64,000 nt of DNA from Locusta migratoria (taxonomy: Eukaryota > Arthropoda > Insecta > Orthoptera > Acrididae): contig CM048750.1 of NCBI GenBank assembly GCA_026315105.1, positions 111,073,297 through 111,137,296 on the forward strand, read 5' to 3'. This document shows, one piece after another, positions 12,295 to 24,460 of this stretch. A program made the position numbers and the translations under genes. The first letter of the stretch is position 1, and each line of letters opens with the position of its first letter. The notes beneath the pieces are model-generated. The model saw only the letters and a program-made list of their open reading frames with translations. It made no database searches and was not told the origin of the DNA.

Positions 12295-14040
12295 CTACAT
12301 CTACAAACATACTCTGCAATCCAGCCACAGGTACGTAGCGGAGGGTACTCAGTACCACTACTAGTTACTTGATTGCCTGTATTTGTATGCATCCATGCGA
12401 GGTCTAATCTCTCTCATCTTAGCCTTGTGGTCGTCACACTAAATATAGGTTGGGGGCAGTAGAATCGTTCTGCAGTCCACCTCAAATTCTAGCCCTCTAA
12501 ATTTCTTCAACAGTGCTTCTTGAAACAAATATTGCCTCTCCTCCAGTGACTTCCAGATGAATTTCGGTAACACTCGCGAATTGATCAAATCTACCAGTTA
12601 GAAACCTTGCTGCCCGCCTCCAAACTGCATTTATGTCCTCTTTTAAATTGATCTGGTGGGGATTCCTAACACTTGAGCAATACTGAAGATGGGGTCGTAT
12701 AAATGTTTTCTATGTGGTCCCCTTTATAGACAACTCGTACCTTCCTAAAATTCTTCCAATAAAGCAAAGGCGACCATTTGCCTTCCTCACAACTGTCCTT
12801 ATATGCTCGTTCCATTTCATATAGATGTGCAGTGTTATGCCAAGGTATTTGACCCAACTGTCGATCAGCACACTACTAATGCTGTATTAAAACATTATGG
12901 GATTGTTTCTCCTACTCATCTGCATAACCTTACATTTTTCTACATTTAACACTAGTTGCCACTCCTCGCACCACCTAGAAAATTGATTCAAGTGATCCTG
13001 CATCCTACCAGTCATTCAATGACGACATTCTCTTGCACACCACAGCATCACCAGCAAACAGCCGCAGATTGCAAATCTCTCTGTCCATTCTCCTTCCTCC
13101 CTCTTTTTCCCCGAAGAATCCACCACTGGTGGCGAAAGCTCGAATGGTTGTGTGTTTTTGTGTGTGTTTGGTGTTTCTATCGACGAGCCTGTACTTTACG
13201 TAAGTCAAAAATCTTTATTTTATACCATTTTCCCACCTGGAAGGTCTCCTTCTATAATATTAGTTGTCCATAAGATCATTTATACAGGTAGAAAATAGTT
13301 GTCCTATCACACTTCCCTGGGGTACCCCTTGACGATACCCTAGTCTCTGATGAACAATCGCAATTGAAGACAACATACTGGTTTCTATTACTTAAGTAAT
13401 CTTTGAGCCACTCACATATTTGGGTACTTATTCCGTAAGCTCATGCCTTCGTTAGCAGTCTGTAGTTGCAGTACCGTGTCAAATGCCTTTCGAAAATCAA
13501 GAAATAAGCTGTCCGCCTGTTGCCCTTCATCCATAGCACACAAGATGTTGGGAGAGAAAAAGACAAGCTGGGTTTTGCAAGATTGATGCTTCCTAAAGCC
13601 AAGCTGATGCATGGACAGAAGCTTTCCCATCTCAAGGAAATTTACTGTATTAGAACTAAGAATATTTTCAAGAATTAGACAGCAAACTGATGTTAATGAT
13701 ATAGGTCTTTAATTTCATGGGCCTATTCTATTGCCTTTCTTATACAGGGAAGTTACCTGTGCCTTTTTCTAGGGAAGTTACCTGTGCCTTTTCCCAGTCT
13801 CTAGGTGCTTGCGCTGGATCAAAGATTCTCAACTGCTTGTCTACACCAGCTATGCCTATTCCTATGTCCTCCATTTGAGTTAGTGTGACCATCAAATGAA
13901 GATATGTTTGCACGGGCCTCCTGTGTGAATAATTTCTTAAATGTTAAATTAAAAAGTTCGGCCTTCATTTTGCTGTCTTCTATCACCACCTAAGAATCAT
14001 TGAGTGACTGGATAGAGACCTTTGATTTTCTTACCAATTT
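12295..14040 (-). mobile_element. CR1-like LINE, 3' part, decayed
   Basis: The 3' tail at 12295-12480 (CTACATCTACAAACATACTC and onward) matches the 3' ends at 15480 and 56750. The minus strand at 13412-13630 encodes LSMHQLGFRKHQSCKTQL followed by FLDFRKAFDTV, the RT 'QxGFR' and motif A segments, equivalent to the copy at 47450-47600. Frameshifts and stops are frequent, and a foreign insert sits at 13085-13262. Confidence 0.75.
13085..13262 (+). mobile_element. Copy of the 41.6-kb foldback repeat arm, inserted in a LINE
   Basis: Near-identical to the right arm of the palindrome at 41640-42243. It carries the GCCACCACTGGTGGCGAAAG-type hairpin (here with one change), the GTTTCTATCGACGAGCC block and the TAAGTCAAAAATC end. 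LINE sequence resumes at about 13270. Confidence 0.75.
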
Positions 14041-14449
14041 AGATAGGACCTTATTTAATAGATCAGTAATAATGAAAATTATAAGATTAATAAGTAATGA
14101 TTCGGGATTCCAACTAGGTACAGTAGGGAACCTTAATTTTTACTGCCATCGGATATATACGAAAACAGGAATTTCTGTTGGTGATTACACTGGTGGAGCC
14201 ATCCGCCTGAATATTTTTGTTTGTCTCTTGGCCATAGCAATACTCTGCTGCAGTAACAGTGTCCTAGTGTATTCATAGAAGGCTACCACTTAATTCCCAA
14301 TAGAAACTATGATTCACAATAGGACCATTGTAATGTTTACTGGTAGTTACCACTAAGTAGCAGTAACCAGCAGCCACCTTCTGATTATGTCAAGCAGTAA
14401 GAAAGAAAGAATGAGAGATTTACAAAATGTGACCTAAAGACAGATCAAA

Positions 14450-14700
14450 AGTCATATACTGAATTGATCTACCAGAAAAGTCAGAATTATTTTGGTTAAA
14501 AGCGCTCTATTTGCTTTTGCTAAACTTACATCCTTGCTTTGTTCATAGTGAGTTACTTTGCTGCCTAGGAAGTAAAATTCCTCGACTTCACTTACAATGT
14601 GACCTTTCTGTTGTGTTGATTTGACATTCAGACATTTCCAAAATGCTTTCATACTAGAAACCAGGTAGACTGAGAAAAAAGAAAGAAGAAAGAAAATCAA
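14450..14700 (-). pseudogene. LINE RT relic (post-catalytic region)
   Basis: The minus strand reads EVEEFYFLGSKVTHYEQSKD then VSLAKANRALLTK. This corresponds to the 'xxFxYLGSxIxxD...IxxRIAxA' region of LINE RTs, the same family type as 1690-2290. Only this block is readable. Confidence 0.5.
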
Positions 14701-14849
14701 ACAGATGATTGCAGATTCTAAGCAGAAATCACGGGAAAACTTTGAGTCAAGCTGCTGAAAAACCTTTCTGGAGTGTAATTGACAGTCTTCAAAAGGGAGG
14801 GATATAGGAATTAAGTGTTTCAGGCATCAGGAAAGCTGCTAGCGAATCC

Positions 14850-15485
14850 AGAGAATGCCTTGGGCATATTTTGGAGAGTTGTTTAACGTAGGTAAAGCAT
14901 TGAGTAATGTTTCAGATTTCGACTTACAATGGGATAAGAATGATGATATGAGATGGAACGAGCATATAAGGACAATCGTGGGGAAGGTGAATGGTCAACT
15001 TCAGTTTACTGGGCGAATTTTGGGAAGGTACGATTCATCTTTAAAGGAGACTGCATATAAAATGCTTGTACGACCCCATCTTGAGTCTTGCTCAAGTGTT
15101 TGGGGTCATCACCAGATTGGTTTAAAGGAGGACATAGGGGCAGTTCATAGGCGGATGGCTTGGTTTGTAACTGCTAGATTCGATCAAAGTGCATGTGTCT
15201 CTGAGATGCTTCAAGAACTCAACTTGGAGTTACTGGAGGGAAGGCAATGTTCGAAAATCACTGTTTAAGAAATTTAGAGGGCCAGAGTTTGAGGCGGATT
15301 GTAGAAAGATTCTACTGACACCAACCTACATTTCGTGTAAAGACCACAAAGATAAGATCAGAGAGATTAAGGCTCATACAGATGCGTACAAGCATTCGTT
15401 TTTCGAAAGCAAGTAATTAGTAGTGGTACTGAGTACCCTGCACCATCCATCTTTCGGTGGATTGCTAAGTATGTTTGTAGATGCA
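14850..15485 (+). pseudogene. CR1-like LINE ORF2 C-terminus and 3' end
   Basis: The frame reads DMRWNEHIRTIVGKVNGQL, then LKETAYKMLVRPHLESCSSV, then IGLKEDIGAVHRRMAWFVTA. This is the RT thumb region of the LINE also seen at 48090-48420. It shifts frame near 15260 to KFRGPEFEADCRKILLTPTY. The 3' end at GTATGTTTGTAGATGCAG fits the family. The 5' part is missing. Confidence 0.75.
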
Positions 15486-16095
15486 GATTATGAAAACAAA
15501 ATCACATTTTAGGAAGTGGAGACAATGGTCAACGCACTGCAGTGCAAGAAAGTCTGGAGTATGTATGTATATGTAGAAGTAGATTAATAAATTCAATAGT
15601 TTTTATTTTTATAAAACCAAATCATGGCCGCACCACTGATAGTGACAAATACATGAGACACAGCAATTGAAAATGAAATACTTCAGTTTTTAACAACTTT
15701 CAGCACTCAGTGAGGAAAGGGTCTGATCTTCAAGGCATGTACTTCTGTGATATGTTAACAGTGCATTATTGTTTCTGCCAATTAGTGTTGAATAAGTTGT
15801 ATAATGAAGTGGGTCTTTTGTAAAATTCTGTGGACTTGCAGTACTGTTATTTTAAACACAATTACATACTGTCAGAGTACAGCAAAAAAGTTATGCTTTG
15901 GAGTAAAACAAAGATTTTTGGGAATAATTAGACTTACTACACAGTAAACTTACTTACAGTGTGTTGTGACCTAACACACAGTGCATTTTGGAGGACCCAA
16001 AATACTGATTTCCAACAATTTCTGTATTTTCAAAATCCAAAAAGGCTGTGTGTGCATGCAAATAACATAACCAAAATTATTCAGTGTATTCAGCT
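15486..16095. other. No gene recognised
   Basis: AT-rich intronic DNA between two LINE copies. Nothing supported. Confidence 0.45.
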
Positions 16096-16547
16096 TAATC
16101 ACTTTTCTGTTGTTGTTGGTTTTGTAGGGGACTAAACAGCTAGGTCATCAGTCCCCTGTTCCTAGCTAAGAGTCCACTGCCAAGAGCGTAAAAAATAATA
16201 CAAAGCACCAAAAATAAATACTCACAAAAGGGACAGACTGACAATGAACAAGTTGCTGACAACACAAAACAAAAACACACGATAGGTAGAAGAAAGTCAT
16301 GAACTCAACTAAAACTGGACAACAGAGTACCATGGCTGGCTGATCACAAAGATAAAACAGGATGAGCCAGCCATACTGTACACTCTAAAAACCCCTAGGT
16401 ATTGTACATAAGGATCTTAAAAAGTCTTTAAAAGCACTGTACAGGTAGGGACCTGAGGTTATTATACCAGAGCACCCAACACTAGACTGAGTTGTAAAAT
16501 CCAGCTGCGCGAATAAAACTTAGTCGTGGAGGCATATTAGCCTAAAA

Positions 16548-19500
16548 CTAAGGGTAGCACGCCTGGTAGGTTAAAACTGGACAGTCTATCAGAAGATGGA
16601 CTACTGTCAAGACTGCTCCGCACCGACATAAAAGCGGGGCCTCATGGCGTAGGAGATGGCCGTGGGTCAGCCAGGTATGCCCACTACGGAGGCGGCAGAG
16701 GCAGATCGGCTGCAGTGAAGATTTCCACAGAGCTGTGGACAGCTTCACTGCCCGAAGCTCTGCAGTAAAGACACTACTTTCACGGGGTAATGATAGCTGT
16801 TCGACATGGTCGCCATGGAGACAGGCATACCCAACACGACCACCTGTTAGGGACCCATCACTATAAATGGCTTCAGCGCCACGGAAACAATCCAAGAGAT
16901 GCAGGAACTGGCGACAGAGTTGTCAGAGAAATTGAATCCTTTGTTGCACGGGTCAGATCTAGACAAAGCTGCAAACGGGGAATGGACCAAGGAGGGGTTT
17001 GAAAGGAATATTGGAAAGTGGCAGGGAGTTGATGGGAACATGGGCAACGTATGAAGCCAGCAGGGGTTGCCGGCAGAACCGCAGGGCAAGGACCCCAGCT
17101 TCAACTAGGAGGCTTGTCACAGGGTTCATGCGAAAAGCCCCTGTCGCCAAACGAACACCACAATGTAAGATTGGATCTAATGCTTGCAGCGCTGAAGGTG
17201 CAGTCAAATCATATACTATGCAGCCATAGTCTACGCGTGATCGAATGAGTGCCTTATAAAGTTGCAGGAGCGTTGGGTGTGAGGCTCCCCAAACAGTATA
17301 GCTGAGACAGCGCAGTATGTTGAGGTGTCGCCAGTACTTTTGTTGGAGCTGACGAAGGTGTGGCACCCAGGTGGGACGGTCATTGAATAATATATATGCA
17401 AAAAAAAAAAAAAAAAAAAAAATAAAAAAAAAAAAAAAATTGCTGCGTCTCTTCAACTTGTAGCAGATCTACAGCTAAATAAAGTTAGGGATCCGGGAGT
17501 ACAGCCCAACGCCAACAAAAATGCATCACCCAGGTTTTCGATGCAGAAAACTGGAAACTGTGGGCAAACGCCCATGACTGCTCCTTTCAAATAGCTATCT
17601 GCAACCGCCATTCAGCAACGTCAATGCTAGTTGAGCTAAAATATATGCAGAAGTCATCGGCATACAACGAGGTGGAAACCGATGACCCCACTGCAGCAGC
17701 AGGAGCAAGACCATTAATAGCGACTAAAAATAAAGGGACACTTAGAATGGAACCTTGTGGGCCACCAATTTCTTGATAGAGAGAGGAGCTGAGATAGGAA
17801 CCAACACGTACACAAAAACAACATAGCACAGGAAGTGGACCCCGGAAGCTCCAGTCGTACAGTGTATACAGTATATGGTGGCACCAGGTGGTGTCATACA
17901 CTTTTGCAGGTCAAAGAAGACAGCAACCACATCTTCCCGGTGTGTAAAGGCTGTACGGATGGCCGACTCTAGCGACACGAGATTATCGATAGCGGAGCGG
18001 CCATGACGGAACCCACCTTGTTGTGGGGCCAGGAGTCCCTGGTCCTCAAGGATCCACATAAGCCTCCAACTCACCATCTGTTCAAGGAGTTTGCATGGAA
18101 TGTTGAGGAGGCTCATTTGTCAGTAACTATCAGCCACCTGCGGATCAGTCCCAGGCTTCATCATCGGTATGACGATGCTATCTCACCATTGGGACGGGAA
18201 TACACCCTCAACCCAGAGACGATTCAGCAAGGAGAGAAGTTGGCGCTCAGAGTCCGCTAATAGGTGTCGGAGGAACTGACTGTGAACGTGATCGGGTCTG
18301 GGGGACATGGCTTGGCATGCAGCAAGGGTGCTTTCAAACTCCCACTCACTGAAAGGAATCTTGTATACTTCCTGGCATCCTTCGAAAAGATATCAGTTTT
18401 CGCTCTGTGCACTCTTTAAGGGCACGGAAGTCCGCACTATATGCAGCAGTTGCTGAGTTGCGGGCATAGTGGTGTGCCAAATGCTCAGCTATGGTGAGAT
18501 GGTCGGTACAGGCTGCACCCTGAATGCTTAGACACGGAATTCGCACTGGTGGGCGGTGCCCAAAGAGGCGTCAAATTTGTGACCATACCCGTGAAGGAGA
18601 TGCACGGGATCCAATGGAGGCGACATAACGCTCCCAGGATGCCCTCTTGCTTTGCTGGATCAATTGCCATGCCCATGCCCAGAGACCCTTAAATGTGATA
18701 CGATTATCGATGGAAGGGTGGCGTCGGTGGTGCTGTAGCGGTCGCCGACGTTCCCGGATGGCCTCAGCAATCTCCGGTTTTCACCAGGGCACCGACTTAC
18801 GGTGGAGTGATCCAAGTGAGGCGGGAACAGTTTTCTCAGCAGCAGAAACGATGGTATCTGTGACCTGCTGAACAGTGACATCAATATGAGCCACAAAAGG
18901 AGAGGTAAGTGCAGCAGCTATGGAATAAGCGGGCTAATCAACCATATAGAGGGACCAGTGAGGCAGACGGTCAGCAGGCAGACACTGTGGGAGTGAAAGG
19001 AAGACAAGGAAGTGGTCGCTGCCATACAGGTCATTGTGGACCCTCCAAGTAGGCTTGGACCACAGATAGACAAGTCTATGGCGGATAACGTTCCATGTGG
19101 TACGCTAAAGTGTGCAGTGTTTAGGAGGCAGATGTTCAGCTGCGTTAGTAGAGTCGCAATATCTCTACCCTGCACAGAGGTCTGTGTGCCACCCCACAAA
19201 GTGGGGTGGGCATTGAAATCCCCCAAAAGGAAGGAAGGGTGGGGGAAGTTGGGCGACCAAGGCAGCGAGGTCTACAGGAGAGACATCCTCATCTTGTGGG
19301 AGGTAGCCAGAACGTATTTTAACATCTTGCACTGCCCGGAGCCGAACAGCAACTGCCTCTAGAGGTGTTTGAAGAGGCACGGCAGTGCTTGGGACAGACA
19401 CTACGACACAGACGCAGAATCCACCGGAAACCCTGTAATAGGTGGAACGATTTTTAAAATAGCCCTGGTAGCCTCGAAAGGCAGGGGACCGCATTGCTGG

Positions 19501-19772
19501 AAACCAGGTTTCCTGAAGCGTGATACAGAAAGCAGGTGTCGTAGCCAGGTGGGGGGGAAAAGCCGCCACAATTCCACTGGAGGACGATGTTTTTTCCAAA
19601 CTGTACCGCCATGATGAATAAAGAAGCAGATCACTCCATTGGATCGTCTGCTACTATGTGCTCTGAATCCACAGAAACAGAGCTTATTGTCTGGTGAATT
19701 AATAATTGCGAGATCCTCAAGAGATGCGAGGAAGAGGTTGGGGGTGATTGTGGCTGTGAAGCTACCGAACAT
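16548..19772 (-). pseudogene. ORF2 relic of LINE copy 2 (EEP-RT-RNase H)
   Basis: Pieces in transcript order. The endonuclease has QETWFP-type and MGDFNAHPTLWGGT motifs near 19200. The RT has MVSWRLMWILEDQGLLAPQQ and GGFRHGRSAIDNL near 18000, and GGPQGSILSVPLF plus SLYADDFCIYFS near 17650-17780. RNase H has AIYSDGSLTGG and FTAELRAV near 16750-16880. Each matches the intact copy's protein in the same order. At least five frame breaks separate them, and the middle of RNase H is deleted. A long A/T-rich stretch interrupts it near 17400. Confidence 0.85.
17400..17439. repeat. Poly-A tract inside LINE copy 2
   Basis: About 39 A with one T, interrupting the RT thumb region. It has no counterpart in the intact copy. 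Confidence 0.95.
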
Positions 19773-19810
19773 TCTTTTTTCTTATTTCTTTTGTTTTCCT
19801 CTCACTGGCC

Positions 19811-21115
19811 CTATGGTTTGCAGGGCCGAGAGGGCTTCCCAGAAGCAGCACCCGCGACAGAGGAAGAGTGGGAAGCTCTTTGCCCGGCAGGTTGTAGATC
19901 CTTAAGCCTGCGGCCAGGAACCTCCGGAGCTCTCTGAGTAGCCGCAGAAGGGGGTGTCTTGAGGGACCACTTCAGAGTGAGAGGGGCCGGAGAAGGCGTC
20001 TCCTTCTCCGGCTTAGAGGTGGGGGACTGGTGTCCCCGATGATTTAGTGCTTGTTGCTCCCACAGTGCAAAGCGTGGGAGCCACCGAAGAGGTGGTGTCC
20101 CAGCTGGCAAGAAGGCAGGGTCAGTTGATTGGGCCCAGGGGGCCACTAGCATTAATTACAAGGACTGTATCGTAGGCACAGTGGAGGACAGTGAGGCTGC
20201 TGTGGCATAGGTGTCAACCAGGTGCACAGGGTGGAACTTCTGACTTTCTCTTTGCCTCCGAGTCAGTCAGTCGACCTCTGGTTTTTTACTCCATGATTTT
20301 TCTTTCCTAGTGCAGAACCATGCAGACAGGTGAACAAGGGGAGTGATTTTGGCCACAATTAACACATACTGGAAGGGGGGGGGGGGTGCAGGAGACATTC
20401 GGATGGACAGTACGTCCGCACTCCTGATGCGTAGTGTTGGCATCACATCTGGAGGACATATGCCCAAACCTCCAGCACTTAAAACAATGCATAGGGGGAA
20501 GAACGTAGGGCTTGACGTCGCACCGGTAGATCACCACCTTGACCTTCTCGGGCAATGAATTGCCCTCGAAAGCCAAGATGAAGACACCGGTGGCAACCCT
20601 GTTGCCCTTCGGACACCTATGGACTCATCGAATGAAATGAAATGAACTCCCCGCTGTTCTAGATTCGCACACAGTTTGTCGTCCGACTGCAGCAAAAGGT
20701 CTCTGTGAAATATTATTCCCTGCACCAAGTTTAAGGTCTTGTGCAGTGTGATGGTAACAGAAACATCACCCAACTAGTCACAGACAAGCAGAGCCCGTGA
20801 CTGGGCTGGGAATGACGTTGTTATTAACACTGATCCTGACAGCATCTTAGACCCCTTCCACCTCTCCAAACTTGTCCTACAAGTTTTCTACAAAGAATAA
20901 CAGCTTCATTGTTTTAAAAGATTCTCCATCAATACGGTTACAGACAAGATATTTAGGGGCATAAGCCTCACCCTGATGTCTTGCCCAACGTACCTTCCAT
21001 GGTGCAGCCAGGGAAGGGAACGTTTGGGGATCGTACTCTGCAGCATTGTGGTCGCCTCTACCTCTCTTAGAGACACCAGTTGTACGTCCGGCAACGTTAT
21101 GGTGTCTTTTCATGG
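19811..21115 (-). pseudogene. ORF1 relic of LINE copy 2 (zinc-knuckle protein)
   Basis: Encodes CFKCWRFGHMSSRC at about 20485-20440, followed by degraded second and third knuckles (HQECGRTVHPNVSC, CVNCGQNHSPC). Upstream is MGDVSVTITLHKTLNLVQGI. All align in order with the intact ORF1 at 54741-56255, including the N-terminal MKRHHNVAGRTTGVSKRGRG. Several frameshifts. Confidence 0.85.
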
Positions 21116-21486
21116 TGTTCCCACGAGCAGCTAGGGAAAAGAGGTCCACCCAGGCAGAGCCCTGCTTGCCTGGGTAAGCCTTATACAATTGAGGTGCGGC
21201 AGGTTCCTCAGAGGTTGCTCGCTAGCGACTGTTCAACCTCAACAGCCATGCATCTCCTCAGCACGTAGCACAACTTGAGATTGACCCAGCCGATTAAGCT
21301 AAGATCCCCAGGCTCTGAAACATACAACATTCCACTGTCGCGCCAAACGATGATCGTTGAAGCACGCACAGAGCTTACAGTGTAGCGGACTGTTGGCGCG
21401 ACACAGCCCACAGCTCGGGACCCCGAGTTCGCCAAGCCCATACTCAGCAAATTAATGCTGAGCCCCTGAGGGGTAATCACTTTTCT

Positions 21487-22313
21487 ATACAAACCAAATA
21501 TCATTTTAGTACTGTAATTCACTAATGAGGTAAAAAATATTACAAACTTGCAAAAATGTGATTTGTGGAGTAGTTTGTGTACATCTGAACCCTGAACCAG
21601 TGCAACATAGTATTGTTTCCTGCTACCAGGGGGAGGTGTAAGCTTTCAAATGACACCAACGTTTCGGCTTTATCTGTTTCAGCACACAAATTAGGTCATG
21701 AACAGTGGCAATGCAGATGTGAAGTTTCTGCTTCATTTAGCTACATGACAACCACATGGATTTTGTATCACAGAAAATAAGATAGCTTCAAATGTACTGA
21801 CCTTAATTCTTTTTTCTCAAAAATATTTCATAAACAAATTGGATAATATTCAAATCAAGGACTACCCATTGCAACAGTAAACTTTTCAAAATACTGGAGA
21901 TTAAACAAATGAAACAGACAAGAAAATTATAACTTCAGTGCTGAGGTTCGCAATGACTCAGAACTTTTCAAATCCATCATATTCACAATTGGCTGTAATA
22001 ATTATTTATTTTCACTACTGCAGTTTCTGACTTATGGCCATTATAAAATGATACACTGCAAATATTTGTGCTTCAGCATATGCCAAACTTTAAAAGTCTT
22101 CCGACATTTACACTATCTTCCCCTATCTGAGTCTTTTAATAGCGTTGTCATTATTAATAATAACAACAAGAAACTACTGTTCTAGCACTCGGTTTACATA
22201 TGAAAATGACATTTGCTGAAGATGTTTTTTTTGCAGTATCCAACTTGTTAATGGCCTTAAGGCTGAAATTGCAATAGTGAAAATAAATAACCTCTACCAT
22301 ATTTTAAAATTGT
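21487..22313. other. Intronic, nothing recognised
   Basis: AT-rich DNA with no readable motif. Confidence 0.45.
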
Positions 22314-22388
22314 GTGCCGGAACCGGGACTCAAACCTGGGACCTTTGCCTTTCGCGAGCAAGCGCTCTACCGACTGAGCTATCCCGAC
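22314..22388 (-). repeat. tRNA-like SINE head, inverted partner
   Basis: Reverse complement reads GTCGGGATAGCTCAGTCGGT and onward, with acceptor, D, anticodon and T arms and a terminal CA. Anticodon loop CGCGAAA lacks U33. It pairs head-to-head with the copy at 22417, about 28 bp away. Confidence 0.75.
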
Positions 22389-22416
22389 AAAGTTGTGAGA
22401 CGGCATTGTGAGTCGT

Positions 22417-22560
22417 GTCGGGATAGCTCAGTCAGTAGAGTGCTTGCCCACGAAAGGCAAAGGACCCAGGTTCGAGTCCTGGTTCCGGCACACAATTTTA
22501 ATCTGCTAGGAAGTTTCATATCAGCACACACTCTGTTGCACAGTGAAAGTTTCATTCTAG
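22417..22560 (+). repeat. tRNA-derived SINE
   Basis: tRNA-like head 22417-22490: D arm AGCTCAGTCAGTAGAGT, anticodon stem TTGCC/GGCAA with loop CACGAAA, T arm CCAGGTTCGAGTCCTGG. It is followed by a body (ATCTGCTAGGAAGTTTCATA...) that I recall as a common orthopteran SINE body. The odd anticodon loop argues against a working tRNA. Confidence 0.75.
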
Positions 22561-22897
22561 TTCCAATATTGATTACCATTTCCATACACTACAATATGGA
22601 TGGTATGACCAAGAAAATCTTGCATCTTGTTATTGTACTTGTTTCATTGAAAAGGTGGTGGAGAGAAACTTTTGAATAATTTTATTAATGCAAGCATTGA
22701 GCACCAAGTGGGCATGCTGAAGAAATTTGAGGCCTATGTTATGGAAATTACACTGATCATAGGCAGAACAACAAACGACAATATACCAAGAAGGAACTGT
22801 GACCACGATCAAATTCATGGCTAGTAGTACACCTGACAACTAACAGACATTGCTTTATTGCTTTTTGTTGATAAACAACAATCTCTAGCAACCCATT

Positions 22898-22900
<3 letters not shown>

Positions 22901-22959
<59 letters not shown>
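22901..22959. repeat. (GA)n microsatellite
   Basis: About 29 AG units about 330 bp to the left of (downstream from) the host exon 23286-23724. Confidence 0.97.
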
Positions 22960-22961
<2 letters not shown>

Positions 22962-23285
22962 TGCAAATTGTATTTTGTAAGAAATGTATTTTTCAGATAT
23001 AACCATCACTAGGCAATTAAAAGTCAATTCAGAAGCCAAGCTACATTCTACAGTTAGGGCCAACAAAACTATTCACTGGTGCTGAATATGATGGAATCAG
23101 TGATTCTTGAAGCTCATAATCTGAGATGAAAGGCTAAGGTAAAAATAATTAATGCAAAATCAACATATTGATACTGATAGAAAATGAAATTACTGTTCTG
23201 GAACACACAAATATATCATCCTGAAAACAAAGTAAGTAGCAATAACTAAATAAATTCACAATTTCAATAATGTCATAACATATAC

Positions 23286-23724
23286 CTTAATAGGCAGAGC
23301 TCGAACTCGCTTGCGGTATGTAGTAATGCCACATACATAGCAACAATAATCATGCGTGTTGTAATCACGACGATCAGCAGGAGGTCCACCTTGTTCCAGG
23401 CGCCGCCATTGTGCCAATAAAGAATGGTAGCAGAAAGTGCATACAAGTGCTGAACCATCTTCTCGTAACTGTTCTGCATTGGGTGGTGACACATGACGGA
23501 GGAGGAATGGAAAAAAGGGTGCATTGCGGCCTTGAGGACGTCCATACAGAACACGAGCTAGAGTGAGGTCAGAGTGCAGTCCACACAGAAAGCAATAGAT
23601 GGAACTTCCTGATGTAATAGAGCGATCTGTTATATGTGTTGGTCCCAATGGCGCTGGAGAACTACTTGTACTAGGTGTGTCACCGTTCCAGCATCCACCA
23701 GCCACTGATGTTGGTATATCGTAC
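23286..23724 (-). CDS. Host gene exon, Cys4 module D and first half of module E
   Basis: 439-nt exon. The acceptor is TTTCAACAG, the first base completes the split Arg codon, and the frame then runs YDIPTS and onward. Module D: CFLCG at about residues 426-430, an FFPFL patch, CTFC, then LLAQW and PPADRRDY. It is followed directly by CYVCG (510-514), the opening pair of module E. The exon ends in phase 0 after Lys 528 at donor GTATAT. The second pair of module E is encoded 11.5 kb away. Confidence 0.86.
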
Positions 23725-24289
23725 CTGTTGAAAGCATTGTTACAGTAAATATCAAATTAAAAGTATTGGGGAAATATTAAGTCTTAAAAATATATGTGAT
23801 AAACATCACTAACAAAGTGGCACTGATGGATCATATTTTTCTTTTGTTATATGACTCAAAGTATAAATTTCTGATTAATTTTATGCAAACTGTTTCCTGT
23901 AAAAGTCATTTTCCCTCCCTTTACTTTTGCTTGTTTATACTGTTCTCTCTTTTTTTCAATTACATTTGAAAAATAAACTTTAGAGTCAAGACAAGTCATT
24001 AATTCTAAGCAGACTGCAGTAAAACAATACTTTTTACACTACTATAGTATAGCACTATCCCGTAATAAACAATTATCATTGACACAACCTGAAACAGGAG
24101 ACCTAACTTGTTAACCATGATTAAATTTAAGTGTAAAAACTTATAATTAGTTCAAAAACTAAGCACAAAAGTCAACTCAGTGATTATTGAAATTATATAC
24201 AAAAACAGGCCTTGAAAGCGAAATATGACAAGCTGAAACATTATGAAAACTTGGATTGTAGTATATCGTCTATTTTGTATGAAGGTAGG
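23725..24289. other. Left end of the 34-kb host intron
   Basis: AT-rich. Its acceptor (TTTCAACAG on the minus strand) abuts 23724. Nothing else seen. Confidence 0.5.
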
Positions 24290-24460
24290 AAAGAAGGAAG
24301 TTAGGGTTTAATGTCCAGTCAATAGTGTGGTTATTAGACATAGAGCACATACTAGGATTGTTCTGATGAGGAAGGAAATCAGCCACACCCTGTCAAAGGA
24401 ACCATCCCAGCATTCACCTGGAGCAATTTAGGTAAATCACAGAAAAGTTGTTCTGCATTA
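24290..24460. repeat. SINE copy, same family as 8650-8890
   Basis: Shares GAAATCAGCCACACCCTGTC, AAAGGAACCATCCCAGCATT and CACCTGGAGCAATTTAGGTA blocks. Truncated at the tRNA end. Confidence 0.6.

Larger units (their letters stand above)
16109..21473 (-). mobile_element. Full-length but decayed RNase H-bearing LINE (copy 2)
   Basis: Flanked by a perfect 13-bp duplication TAATCACTTTTCT at 16096-16108 and 21474-21486. Its 5' end (CCCCTCAGGGG on the minus strand) and its 3' end, a (CAA)n-like tail with the TCATCAGTCCCC block, are homologous to those of the intact copy at 50687-56651. It is about 600 bp shorter, with a deletion in the RNase H region. Frames are broken many times. Confidence 0.9.

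Noticed and set aside
22417..22490. Functional tRNA gene
   Set aside because: Cloverleaf arms exist, but the anticodon loop lacks U33, a SINE body follows, and a partner copy is inverted next to it.
23273..23554. Second minus-strand frame overlapping the host exon
   Set aside because: The other frame carries the repeated CxxC modules and phase-consistent borders.
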